From positions 104,529 to 168,528 of the forward strand of contig NZ_JAUYNX010000001.1 of the NCBI RefSeq assembly GCF_030704825.1: a stretch of 64,000 bases of DNA. The letters run 5' to 3'. Shown piece by piece: positions 7,615-16,313 of this stretch. The notes beneath the pieces are model-generated. The model was not told the DNA's origin. It saw only the letters and a list, made by a program, of their open reading frames with translations, and did no database searches. Position 1 is the stretch's first letter. Each line of letters starts with the position of its first letter. Source of the stretch: Brevundimonas sp. Lineage in GTDB: Bacteria; Pseudomonadota; Alphaproteobacteria; Caulobacterales; Caulobacteraceae. Made by a program: the position numbers and the translations under genes.

Positions 7615-8937
7615 CTAGCCCGCCGTCTGAAACTGCCGCTCAAACCGCCCCAGCGCCGCCGGATGCAACCGCACCACCACATGTGTCCGACCCTCGTCAT
7701 CCGTCTCGCGGCCGGTGACGCGGCCGTTCTCGTACAGCCAGGCCAGCGCCTCACCCTGTGAGGGGTCCAGAACCAGCTCCGTCTCCGGATCGTCGTCGAT
7801 CAGGCCGGCGATGGTCTCGCGCAGGGGTTCGATCCCCTCCCCGGTCCAGGCCGAGACCGCCACCGCCTTGCCGTCGCGGGACAGGCGTTCGGCCTGGCCC
7901 AGCACGGCGTCGCGCGCCTCGTCGTCCAGCAGGTCGATCTTGTTCCAGACCTCCAGCACCCGACGGGTCTTGCCCTCGGGCGTCGGGATCTGTTTCAGCA
8001 CCGCCTCGACGTCCTTCGACTGGGCCTCGCTGTCGGGGCTGGCGATGTCGCGGACGTGCAGGATCAGGTCGGCCTCGCCCACCTCCTCCAGCGTGGCGCG
8101 GAAGCTCTCGACCAGTTCGTGCGGCAGGTCGGAAATGAAGCCGACGGTGTCGGCCACGATGGCCGGCCGGCCCTGCGGCAGGCGGATGGTGCGCTGGGTG
8201 GTGTCGAGGGTGGCGAACAGCAGGTCTTTCGCCACCACGTCCGAGCCGGTCAGCCGGTTGAACAGGGTCGACTTGCCGGCGTTGGTGTAGCCGACGAGGG
8301 CGATGGTCGGGAACGGCGCCTTCTGGCGCTGTTTGCGGTGCAGGCCGCGGGTGCGACGCACCTCGTCCAGCTCGACCTTCAGCTTGACGATGCGGTCGGC
8401 GATCAGGCGGCGGTCGAGCTCGATCTGGGTTTCGCCGGGGCCGCCGGTCGAGCCGGTGCCGCCGCGCTGGCGCTCCAGGTGGGTCCAGGTCCGGACCAGC
8501 CGCGAGCGCTCGTAGTCCAGCCTGGCCAGCTCGACCTGCAGCCGCCCCTCCTTTGTGCGGGCCCGGCGGCCGAAGATCTCGAGGATCAGGCCCGTGCGGT
8601 CGATGACCTTGCAGTCCCAGGCCTTCTCCAGATTGCGCTGCTGCACCGGCGACAGGGCGTCGTCGACGACCACCGCCTCGGCCTCGGCCGCGCGGACCAG
8701 GGCGGCCAGCTCCTCGACCTTGCCCGAGCCGAACAGGGTGGCGGGCGTGACCTTGCGGATGCGCACGATCTCCTCGCCGCGCACGTCGAGGTCCAGCGCG
8801 CGGGCCAGGCCGACGGCTTCCTCCAGACGTTCGACGGACTGGCGCGAGCTTTCGCTCGCGCCGGAGTCCGAACGCTCAGGGTGGATGACGACCGCCCGGA
8901 TCAGGGGGACGGCGTGGTCGATCAGATGGGAAGCCAA
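7615..8937 (-). CDS. hflX: GTPase HflX
   Basis: The product has 440 residues, normal for HflX, a ribosome-binding GTPase that splits stalled or heat-stressed 70S ribosomes. An N-terminal HflX domain holds the glycine-rich GGTGSTGGPGETQIE segment. The G domain shows G1 (GYTNAGKST), G3 (DTVGFISDLPHELVESF) and G4 (NKID). It is the last gene of the dusB-ntrYX-dat-hfq run, separated from hfq by 173 bp that hold an inverted repeat. Confidence 0.96.
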   Translation of the reverse strand: MASHLIDHAVPLIRAVVIHPERSDSGASESSRQSVERLEEAVGLARALDLDVRGEEIVRIRKVTPATLFGSGKVEELAALVRAAEAEAVVVDDALSPVQQRNLEKAWDCKVIDRTGLILEIFGRRARTKEGRLQVELARLDYERSRLVRTWTHLERQRGGTGSTGGPGETQIELDRRLIADRIVKLKVELDEVRRTRGLHRKQRQKAPFPTIALVGYTNAGKSTLFNRLTGSDVVAKDLLFATLDTTQRTIRLPQGRPAIVADTVGFISDLPHELVESFRATLEEVGEADLILHVRDIASPDSEAQSKDVEAVLKQIPTPEGKTRRVLEVWNKIDLLDDEARDAVLGQAERLSRDGKAVAVSAWTGEGIEPLRETIAGLIDDDPETELVLDPSQGEALAWLYENGRVTGRETDDEGRTHVVVRLHPAALGRFERQFQTAG

Positions 8938-8963
8938 AGGTGTCGGCGTGCTTTCTCTAGGTC

Positions 8964-9096
8964 GTCATCCTCGGGCTTGACCCGAGGATCAGATGGTCTG
9001 GTGCTGACCGACAGATAGGCGCCCGCCGGCCTGAGGGCCATCCCGGACGCACCGTTCGCATCAACGCCTGATCCCCGGGTCAAGCCCGAGGATGAC
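8964..9096. repeat. 29-bp inverted repeat pair between hfq and hflX
   Basis: The left arm (8964-8992) reads GTCATCCTCGGGCTTGACCC and on. The right arm (9068-9096) is its reverse complement with one mismatch in 29. The two are 75 bp apart and fill the hfq-hflX gap. Each arm is itself partly palindromic (CCTCGGGcttgaCCCGAGG). This is the look of a mobile, dispersed intergenic repeat rather than a simple terminator. Confidence 0.8.
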
Positions 9097-9110
9097 GGCC
9101 AGGGGGGCCG

Positions 9111-9356
9111 TCAGTCCTCGTCCGCCTCCGGCTCATACAGCTGCACGGGCGCGGACGGCATGATGGTCGAGATGGCGTGCTTGTAGACCAGCTGCGACTG
9201 GCCGTCGCGGCGCAGCAGCACACAGAAGTTGTCGAACCAGGTCACGATGCCCTGCAGCTTGACCCCGTTGACCAGGAAGATGGTCAGCGGCGTCTTGGTC
9301 TTGCGGACGCTGTTGAGGAAGGTGTCCTGAAGGTTCTTGGACTTGTCTTGCGACAT
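9111..9356 (-). CDS. hfq: RNA chaperone Hfq
   Basis: The product has 81 residues with both Sm motifs: [11 protein letters not shown] and [15 protein letters not shown] Sm1, then YKHAISTI for Sm2. Hfq forms a hexamer that pairs small RNAs with mRNAs. The acidic C-terminus is short, as in other alphaproteobacteria. It lies between dat and hflX, the usual alphaproteobacterial place. Confidence 0.98.
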   Translation of the reverse strand: MSQDKSKNLQDTFLNSVRKTKTPLTIFLVNGVKLQGIVTWFDNFCVLLRRDGQSQLVYKHAISTIMPSAPVQLYEPEADED

Positions 9357-9464
9357 GGCAGGTTCAGCCTGTTCTTGCTTGTTCTCCGGCCGAGGGAGCG
9401 GCGCGGGGCGGGATCGAATGTCCGGCCCCTCACCTTAGACGCGGCCCGCGCGGGGCCGCAACGC

Positions 9465-10328
9465 CTAGATGGCGTCCCGCCTCGCCTGATCGAGGTACAG
9501 GGTGCGCAGCCGCCTGGTGATCGGACCAGGCTTCCCGTCCCCGATCTTCACCCCGTCGATCGACACCGCCGGCATTACGAAGGCCCCGGCGGCGGTGAAG
9601 AAGGCCTCTTTCGCGCGCTTGGCCTCGTCGACGCTGAAGGGGCGTTCGTCCAGTTCGACGCCCTCTTCCTCGATCAGGACCATCAGGGCCGTGCGGGTGA
9701 TGCCCTTGAGGATGTTGGCCTGGGTGTCCCGCGTGCGCAGCTTGCCGTTCTCGTCGACGATCCAGGCGTTGGTGGACGAGCCTTCGGTGACCAGACCCAT
9801 CTCGTCGACCATCCAGGCCTCATAGGCGCCGCGTTCGCGCGCCTGCTGCTTGGCCAGGACATTGGCCAGCAGGCCGACCGTCTTGATGTCGCACCGGCCC
9901 CAGCGGATGTCGGGCACGGTGACGACGGCGACGCCCTTTTTCGCGGTGGCTTCGCTCCGGTCGGCGCTGATCGACCGGGCCGTGACGACGACGCTGGGCG
10001 GGGTGCCCCCGGCGGGAAACGGATGATCGCGCCGCGCCGTGCCGCGCGTGACCTGCAGATAGACGATGCCGTTGCGCACGCGGTTGCGGCGGATGGTTTC
10101 CCTGAGCACCTGCGTCAGCGATTCGCGGGTCATCGGGATATCGATGCGCAGCTCGTTCAGGCTGCGGTGCAGGCGCGTCATATGGCCGTCGAAATCGGCC
10201 ATGCGGCCGTCGAACACCGACCAGACCTCATAAACGCCGTCGGCGAACTGGAAGCCGCGATCCTCGACATGGATCACGGCCTGGCCGTGCGGCTGGTACT
10301 GGCCGTTGACGTAGGCGACGCGGCTCAT
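9465..10328 (-). CDS. dat: D-amino-acid aminotransferase (fold type IV PLP enzyme)
   Basis: The product has 287 residues. The PLP lysine lies in DIKTVGLLANVLAKQQA and the partner Glu in LVTEGSSTNAW, the pattern of D-alanine aminotransferase (DAAT) rather than branched-chain enzymes. It would make or interconvert D-Ala and D-Glu for peptidoglycan. The start overlaps the ntrX stop by 4 bp, so it is cotranslated with the NtrYX nitrogen/redox system. Substrate choice between DAAT and a BCAT or 4-amino-4-deoxychorismate lyase is family inference. Confidence 0.88.
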   Translation of the reverse strand: MSRVAYVNGQYQPHGQAVIHVEDRGFQFADGVYEVWSVFDGRMADFDGHMTRLHRSLNELRIDIPMTRESLTQVLRETIRRNRVRNGIVYLQVTRGTARRDHPFPAGGTPPSVVVTARSISADRSEATAKKGVAVVTVPDIRWGRCDIKTVGLLANVLAKQQARERGAYEAWMVDEMGLVTEGSSTNAWIVDENGKLRTRDTQANILKGITRTALMVLIEEEGVELDERPFSVDEAKRAKEAFFTAAGAFVMPAVSIDGVKIGDGKPGPITRRLRTLYLDQARRDAI

Positions 10329-11740
10329 TCCTCGATGACCTCTTCGATGTCTTCCTCGCCGCCCCGCGACGGCGACACGCCCAGCGACTTCAGTTTTCTG
10401 TGCAGGGCCGACCGCTCCATGCCGATGAAGGCGGCGGTGCGCGAGATGTTTCCGCCGAAGCGCATGATCTGGGCGGCCAGATACTCGCGCTCGAACACCT
10501 CGCGCGCCTCGCGCAGCGGCAGGGCGATGATCCGCTCACCGCCCAGGGTGCCGGTCGAGTTGGCGTTGGTCGCCTCCTGCGGCAGCATGTCGGCGCTGAT
10601 CGGCTCGTCGGGATCGCCGGTGGCGAGGATCAGCAGCCGCTCGACGTTGTTGCGCAGCTGGCGGACATTGCCCGGCCAGGGGTGGACCTGCAGCACGGCG
10701 ATGGCGTCGTCGCCCAGCCGCCGCCTGGTGAGGCCCTGCGACGCCGACAGGGTGTCGATGAAATAGTCGATCAGTTCCTGGATGTCCTCGCGCCGCTCCG
10801 ACAGGGCCGGGACCCGGATCGGCACCACGTTCAGACGATGGAACAGGTCCTCGCGGAACCGGCCCTCGGCGATCTCCTGTTTCAGGTCGCGCGAGGTCGA
10901 GGTGACCACCCGGATGTCGACCTGCACGTCCTGCTCGCCGCCGACCCGGCGGAAGCGCTGCTCGACCAGGACGCGCAGGACCCGGCTCTGGCTCTCGCGC
11001 GGCATGTCGCCGACGTCGTCGAGATACAGGGTGCCGTTGTGGGCCCGTTCGAACACGCCGATCTTGCGGGGACGGCCGTCGTGGCCTTCCTCGCCGAACA
11101 GCTCGATGTCCAGCCGTTCGGGCGTCATGCCGGCGGCGGCGATGGCCACGAATTCGCCCTTCGACCGCGCGCTGGCCTCGTGGATCTGGCGGGCGACCAG
11201 TTCCTTGCCCGAGCCGGGCGGGCCCGAGATCAGGACCCGGCTGTTGGCCGGCGCCACCTTGGCGATGGTGCTGCGCAGGGCCTGGGCCGCGGCGGACCGG
11301 CCGATGAAGCCCGTCGGAGCCGCCACCTGGGCCCTCAGGCGGCGATTCTCGCGCTTCAACGAGGTCGCCTCCAGGGCGCGCTGGACGACCACCACCAGCC
11401 GGTCGGACTTGAACGGCTTTTCGATGAAGTCATAGGCGCCGCGCTGCAGGGCCGTGACTGCCGTCTCGATATTGCCGTGGCCCGAGATCATCACCACCGG
11501 CAGGTCGGGATCGAGTTCCTTGATGACGTCCAGCAGTTCCAGTCCATCCAGCCCGCCGCCCTGCATCCAGATGTCGAGCAGCGCCAGCGAGGGCTTGCGC
11601 GCCCTGATGGCGGCCAGGGCCTCGTCGGAGTTGGAGGCGACCCGCACGGCGTGGCCTTCGTCCTCCAGCAGGCCGGAAACCAGCTCGCGGATGTCGGCCT
11701 CGTCGTCGACGACCAGAATATCGGCTCCCGTGGATCGCAT
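10325..11740 (-). CDS. ntrX: Response regulator NtrX
   Basis: The product has 471 residues: a receiver domain (phospho-acceptor Asp56 in LALLDIWM), an AAA+ domain (Walker A GPPGSGKE, Walker B TLYLDDVGDMP) and a Fis-type HTH (GGNISRTAAFIGMERSALHRKL). The GAFTGA loop that contacts sigma-54 is absent: ELFGEEGHDGRPRKIGVFERA stands where it should be. That fits NtrX as a regulator not acting through sigma-54. It is paired with ntrY 9 bp upstream and coupled to dat downstream. Confidence 0.95.
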   Translation of the reverse strand: MRSTGADILVVDDEADIRELVSGLLEDEGHAVRVASNSDEALAAIRARKPSLALLDIWMQGGGLDGLELLDVIKELDPDLPVVMISGHGNIETAVTALQRGAYDFIEKPFKSDRLVVVVQRALEATSLKRENRRLRAQVAAPTGFIGRSAAAQALRSTIAKVAPANSRVLISGPPGSGKELVARQIHEASARSKGEFVAIAAAGMTPERLDIELFGEEGHDGRPRKIGVFERAHNGTLYLDDVGDMPRESQSRVLRVLVEQRFRRVGGEQDVQVDIRVVTSTSRDLKQEIAEGRFREDLFHRLNVVPIRVPALSERREDIQELIDYFIDTLSASQGLTRRRLGDDAIAVLQVHPWPGNVRQLRNNVERLLILATGDPDEPISADMLPQEATNANSTGTLGGERIIALPLREAREVFEREYLAAQIMRFGGNISRTAAFIGMERSALHRKLKSLGVSPSRGGEEDIEEVIEE

Positions 11741-11749
11741 GACGCCTCG

Positions 11750-14044
11750 CTATTCGGCGGCCGGAACCGCGCGGACGCGGGACGCTTTCGCATCCCCTGG
11801 CCCGGCGGCTTCGGTCGATTGGGGTTGGGATTTCAGGGGGAAGACCAGACACACGCGGGCGCCGGTCAGGGTCTCGGCGTCGGCCAGCTTGAGCTCGCCG
11901 CCGTGCTCCTCGCAGATGCGCTTGACGATGGCCAGGCCCAGGCCCGTGCCCTTCTCGCGCGTGGTGACATAGGGCTCGGTCAGCCGGTCGCGATCCTTGG
12001 CCGGCAGGCCTAGGCCGTCGTCCTCGATCACGAAGGTCAGGGTGTCGCCCTCGACCGTCAGCCGCGCCGAAATGCCCGGCCGTTCGCCGTCGCCCTCGCG
12101 CGGCGCGATCGCGCGGCGCGCGCTCACGGCCTCGCCGGCGTTCTTGAGGATGTTGGTCAGGGCCTGGCCGATCATCGGGCGGTCAGCGTGCAGGACGACC
12201 GCCGGCAGGGGCTCGATGAGTTCGACCCCTATGTCGGCCGCGGCCACCCGCTGGGCGAACACCGCTTCGCGCAGCAATTCGGCCGGATCGACCGCGGTGA
12301 AGCGCGGCGCCGGCATGCGGGCGAAGGACGAGAATTCATCGACCATCCGGCCGATGTCGCCCACCTGGCGGATGATGGTCTCGGTGCAGCGGTCGAACAC
12401 CTCGACGTCATCGCCCACCTGTTTGCGGTAGCGCCGCCGCAACCGCTCGGCCGACAGCTGGATCGGCGTCAGGGGGTTCTTGATCTCGTGGGCGATGCGG
12501 CGGGCCACGTCGCGCCATGCGGCGTTGCGCTGGGCCGTGACCAGCCGGGTGATGTCGTCGAAGGTCAGAACCATTTCGCCGCCGACCCCGCCCTCGATGC
12601 GCACGCGCAGGCGCCGGGTTTCGCCTTCCAGGCTGACGTCGATCTCTTCCTCGATGTGGGCTTCGGCCCGGCCGGCCAACTCGCTGAGTTCCGGCGAGAC
12701 CTCGCCCAGCGGACGGCCGATGATGGCAGGGTCGCGGATGGCCAGAAGCTCGACCGCGCTGTCGTTGATGACCGAGACCCGGCGGCGCCGATCGAGCCCG
12801 ATGACGCCGGCCGACACGCCCGACAGCACCGTCTCGATGAAGCGGCTGCGCCCGGTGGCCTCCTCGCTCGCGGCCCTCAGGGCGGTCTGCTGGGCCTCCA
12901 GATCGCCGGTCATGCGGTTGAACGCGGCCGACAGGGTCTTGATCTCGCCGGGGCCGTCCTCGCCGTCGACCCGCGCCGTCAGGTCGCCGGAGGCCACGCG
13001 ATCGGCCGCCTCGACCAGACGGCCGATCGGCGCCGAGATGGCGCTGGCCGCCCCCATCCCCAGCCAGATGGCGCCCACCAACACCAGAAGGGCCGTCTCG
13101 ACATAGCTGAGGGCGAAGGCGGCCTGGATGCGCTCGCGGCTCTGCTGGGCCTCGCGATAGGCGACGATCGACTCCTCGCCGTTGCGCATCTGGGCGATGA
13201 GGCCCGGCTTCAGGGGCCGCACCAGATACAGATAGGCCTCGCCATAGGCCGGCAGGGCCGTCAACGAGCGCACGGCGTCCGGGTTTTCAGTGACCTGCTG
13301 CGGCGGCGGGCCGCCTTCAGCCGCGGCCTCAAGCGCAGCCAGCGGCGGCGCGACATAGGGCGGAGCGCCGGGCGTCTCGCCGCTGGCCAGCACCTCGCCG
13401 TCCGGCCCGAGGATGTAGACGGCGGGATAGCCGAACAGTTCGGCGATCTGGGCCAGGGCGTCGGAAAACTGGATGCGGTTTTCGAACAGGGGGCGGGCGC
13501 CGCCCAGCTGCTCGGCGATCACGGCCAGATCGGCGTCCATCTCGTCGGACACGTCTTCCAGATAGGCCTGCCCGATGCTGGCGCCGTTCTCCACCGCCGA
13601 CTGCACATTGCCGCTGAACCACTGGTCCACGCCCCGGTTGACCAGAACGCCGAAGACCAGGGCGATCATCACGGCCGGGACCAGGGCCACCATGGAGAAC
13701 AGGGTCACGAACCTCAGATGCAGCCGGGCGCCGGCGTCCGTCCGGCGTCGGAACAGCGACAGGGCTCGGCGGCCCACCACGGCGGCCAGTCCGGCGATCA
13801 GCAGCAGATTGACCCCGAGAATGGCCAGCACGGCCTGGCTCGCGCTGGCCCGCGCGCCCTCGCCGGCGCTACCCGGAGCCACAGCCACCAGCCAGATCGC
13901 CGCGGCCGTGATCACGAAGGCGATGGCGTAGGCGATGAGAAAGGCGTTGCGCCGCCGCTCCTCCGACCAGCCGGCGAACCAGCGCGTCGCGCCGCGACGG
14001 TCGGCAGGTACGGGATCGGTATCGGCGGCGGATGTTTCCGTCAT
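11750..14044 (-). CDS. ntrY: Sensor histidine kinase NtrY
   Basis: The product has 764 residues. Three membrane helices near the N-terminus (about 30-55, 70-95, 110-140) are followed by a periplasmic region of about 170 residues, a fourth helix (about 315-335), HAMP, PAS, HisKA (ARRIAHEIKNPLTPIQLS) and HATPase (NILKNAGEAV, DDGLGLP, GTGLGLAIVKR). It is the partner of NtrX, acting on nitrogen, redox and envelope physiology. The start overlaps the dusB stop by ATGA. Confidence 0.96.
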   Translation of the reverse strand: MTETSAADTDPVPADRRGATRWFAGWSEERRRNAFLIAYAIAFVITAAAIWLVAVAPGSAGEGARASASQAVLAILGVNLLLIAGLAAVVGRRALSLFRRRTDAGARLHLRFVTLFSMVALVPAVMIALVFGVLVNRGVDQWFSGNVQSAVENGASIGQAYLEDVSDEMDADLAVIAEQLGGARPLFENRIQFSDALAQIAELFGYPAVYILGPDGEVLASGETPGAPPYVAPPLAALEAAAEGGPPPQQVTENPDAVRSLTALPAYGEAYLYLVRPLKPGLIAQMRNGEESIVAYREAQQSRERIQAAFALSYVETALLVLVGAIWLGMGAASAISAPIGRLVEAADRVASGDLTARVDGEDGPGEIKTLSAAFNRMTGDLEAQQTALRAASEEATGRSRFIETVLSGVSAGVIGLDRRRRVSVINDSAVELLAIRDPAIIGRPLGEVSPELSELAGRAEAHIEEEIDVSLEGETRRLRVRIEGGVGGEMVLTFDDITRLVTAQRNAAWRDVARRIAHEIKNPLTPIQLSAERLRRRYRKQVGDDVEVFDRCTETIIRQVGDIGRMVDEFSSFARMPAPRFTAVDPAELLREAVFAQRVAAADIGVELIEPLPAVVLHADRPMIGQALTNILKNAGEAVSARRAIAPREGDGERPGISARLTVEGDTLTFVIEDDGLGLPAKDRDRLTEPYVTTREKGTGLGLAIVKRICEEHGGELKLADAETLTGARVCLVFPLKSQPQSTEAAGPGDAKASRVRAVPAAE

Positions 14045-15093
14045 GCCACGACAGCTTCGGCCAGCTGTGGCGGAATATCAACACCCGAGTTGCCGGAATG
14101 CGTCACTTTGCGCCAGAGCACCGCGAGACCCGCCTCGACCTCGGCCGGCGACTCCAGCCGGCACAACCGCGACTTGGCCGCGCGCCTCTCCAGCGGATCG
14201 TCGGGCCAGGGCGCCTGTTCGACATACCAGCCCAGGTGTTTGCGGAACATCTTCAGCCCCAGCGGCAGGCCGTAGAAGGCGACGGAGGCGCGCAGGTGTT
14301 CGACCACAATACCCAGTCGTTCCTCGCGATCCGGCTCCTCCATCGCCGCGCCGCCGGCGAGGGCCCGCTCCATGTGGGCCGCCAGCCATGGCCGCCCGTA
14401 GACGCCGCGCCCCAGCATCAGGGCGTCCGCGCCCGACTGCCGCAGCGCCTCGCACGCGTCGTCGGCGGTCAGGATGTCGCCGTTGACGATGACGGGCACG
14501 CCCACCGCCGCCTTGACCTCGCCGACTGCGGTCCAGTCGGCGACGCCGGTGTAGAACTGCTGCCGCGTCCGCCCGTGCACCGTCACCGCCCGGACGCCGA
14601 TCTCCTCGGCCCGCTTCGCCAGCAGGGGCGCATTGCGATGGGCGTCGTCCCAGCCCAGCCGCATCTTGACCGTCACCGGCCGGCTGGTCGCCTCGACCGC
14701 CGCCTGCATCAGCCGGCAGGCGAGGTCGGGGGTGCGCATCAGGGCCGAACCGCAGGCCGAGCCTGTGACCTCCTTGGCCGGGCAGCCGAAATTCAGGTCG
14801 ATGATGTCCGCGCCGGCCGCCTCGGCCATGCGCGCGCCCTCGGCCATGGCGGCGGGGTCACGCCCGACCAGCTGGATCACCGTCAGCGGCAGCCCCTCGC
14901 CCACCGCCGCACGCCGGACGACATCCGGTCGCGCGCGGGCCAGCTCGGCGGCGGCGACCATCTCGGTCGCCACATAGGCCGCGCCCAGCCGTGAGGCGAG
15001 CCGCCGGAACGGCAGGTCGGTGATGCCGGTCATGGGCGCGGTCAGCACCCGGCCGGGCACCCACACGTCGCCGATCTGTATCCCTGCGCTCAT
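14041..15093 (-). CDS. dusB: tRNA dihydrouridine synthase DusB (NifR3)
   Basis: The product has 350 residues from the ATG at 15093, preceded by GGGAAC; a longer frame to 15135 adds an unconserved leader. It shows LTAPMTGITDLPFRRL, the catalytic NFGCPAKEVTGSACGSAL segment and MLGRGVYGRPWL, the FMN-binding DusB pattern. It reduces U to dihydrouridine in tRNA D-loops. In most alphaproteobacteria nifR3 heads a nifR3-ntrB-ntrC-ntrY-ntrX run; here ntrY follows directly. Confidence 0.95.
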   Translation of the reverse strand: MSAGIQIGDVWVPGRVLTAPMTGITDLPFRRLASRLGAAYVATEMVAAAELARARPDVVRRAAVGEGLPLTVIQLVGRDPAAMAEGARMAEAAGADIIDLNFGCPAKEVTGSACGSALMRTPDLACRLMQAAVEATSRPVTVKMRLGWDDAHRNAPLLAKRAEEIGVRAVTVHGRTRQQFYTGVADWTAVGEVKAAVGVPVIVNGDILTADDACEALRQSGADALMLGRGVYGRPWLAAHMERALAGGAAMEEPDREERLGIVVEHLRASVAFYGLPLGLKMFRKHLGWYVEQAPWPDDPLERRAAKSRLCRLESPAEVEAGLAVLWRKVTHSGNSGVDIPPQLAEAVVA

Positions 15094-15158
15094 CGGTTCC
15101 CTAGCGCCGCATGACGGGCCCCTCGTCAAGCGCAACCGCGGCGATTAGAAGGCCGGGG

Positions 15159-16313
15159 ATGACCACGCCCGCATCCGCCTTCGCCGCCATCGTGGTCGCC
15201 GCCGGCTCCGGCTCCCGCGCCGGAGGGGCCAAGCAATGGCGGATGCTGGGCGGCAAGCCGGTGGTCCGCTGGTCGGTCGAGGCCCTGCTGGCGGCCGGCG
15301 CCGAAGACCTTGTCGTCGTCGTTTCGCCCGCCTCGGAGGCGGAGGCGGAGGCCGCCCTCGCGGGCCTGTCCGGCTGGCGGCTGGCCTCCGGGGGCGCTAC
15401 CCGCGCCGAGTCGGTCCGCAACGGCCTTGCGGCCCTCGGCGGGCCCGGCGACCGGCCGGTGCTGATCCATGACGCCGCTCGCCCCCTGTTGAGCGCCGCC
15501 GTCATCCGCCGGGTGCTTGAGGCCTTGCCTGGCGTCGATGGCGTCATGCCGGCCTTGCCCGTGGCAGACAGCCTGCGCAAGGAGGCGGACGGCGTTGTTT
15601 CAGGCGCGGTCGAGCGTGACTTGCTCTGGCATGCCCAGACACCCCAGGCCTTCAGCTACCGGACTATCGTCGATGCCTACGGCGCCTGGCCCGCCGATGT
15701 GACGGCGACGGATGAGGCCTCTGTGGTCGTGCGCGCCGGCGGCGGCGTCGTTTTCGTCAAGGGTGATCCGCGCCTGATGAAACTGACCTTCCCGGAGGAT
15801 TTCGCCATGGCCGAAGCGCTCATTCCCCGCCAGACGCGCGTCGGCCAGGGCTTCGACGCCCACCGCTGGGGCCCGGGGACCTCGGTCTGGCTGTGCGGGG
15901 TCGAGATTCCGCACGACCAGACACTGATCGGCCATTCCGACGCCGACGCCGGGCTGCACGCCCTGACCGACGCCATCCTCGGCGCCATGGGCGACGGCGA
16001 CATCGGCGATCATTTCCCGCCCACCGATCCGCAGTGGAAAGGCGCCTCGTCCGACCGTTTCCTGGTTCACGCCGTGGAGCGGCTGGCCGCGCGCGGCGGC
16101 CGGCTGGTCAATGTCGACGTCACCCTGATCTGCGAGCGTCCGAAGGTGAAGCCGCACCGTCAGGCGATGCGCGAACGCCTCGCCGGACTGCTCTCGCTCC
16201 CGCTGGACGCGGTCAGCGTCAAGGCGACGACCACCGAGGCCATGGGCTTCACCGGGCGGGGCGAGGGCCTGGCCGCCCAGGCGCTGGCGACGATCGAGCT
16301 TACTGGCTCCTGA
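15159..16313 (+). CDS. ispDF: Bifunctional IspDF (MEP pathway)
   Basis: The product has 384 residues. The ATG at 15159 gives the IspD N-terminus ([19 protein letters not shown]); the upstream ATG at 15111 is unlikely. Residues 1-225 are the CDP-ME synthase ([17 protein letters not shown]). From about 228 on comes the ME-cyclodiphosphate synthase IspF (GQGFDAHRW with its zinc Asp/His pair, [35 protein letters not shown]). The fusion is typical of alphaproteobacteria. It diverges from dusB across 65 bp and overlaps the next convergent gene by 14 bp. Confidence 0.97.
   Translation: MTTPASAFAAIVVAAGSGSRAGGAKQWRMLGGKPVVRWSVEALLAAGAEDLVVVVSPASEAEAEAALAGLSGWRLASGGATRAESVRNGLAALGGPGDRPVLIHDAARPLLSAAVIRRVLEALPGVDGVMPALPVADSLRKEADGVVSGAVERDLLWHAQTPQAFSYRTIVDAYGAWPADVTATDEASVVVRAGGGVVFVKGDPRLMKLTFPEDFAMAEALIPRQTRVGQGFDAHRWGPGTSVWLCGVEIPHDQTLIGHSDADAGLHALTDAILGAMGDGDIGDHFPPTDPQWKGASSDRFLVHAVERLAARGGRLVNVDVTLICERPKVKPHRQAMRERLAGLLSLPLDAVSVKATTTEAMGFTGRGEGLAAQALATIELTGS

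Noticed and set aside
8964..9096. Inverted repeat read as a CRISPR-like array
   Set aside because: There are only two arms, inverted and not directly repeated, with no regular spacers or cas genes.
12188..14275. 695-codon open frame opposite ntrY
   Set aside because: ntrY has all kinase motifs on the other strand; the product here is Gly/Arg/Gln-rich with no domain.
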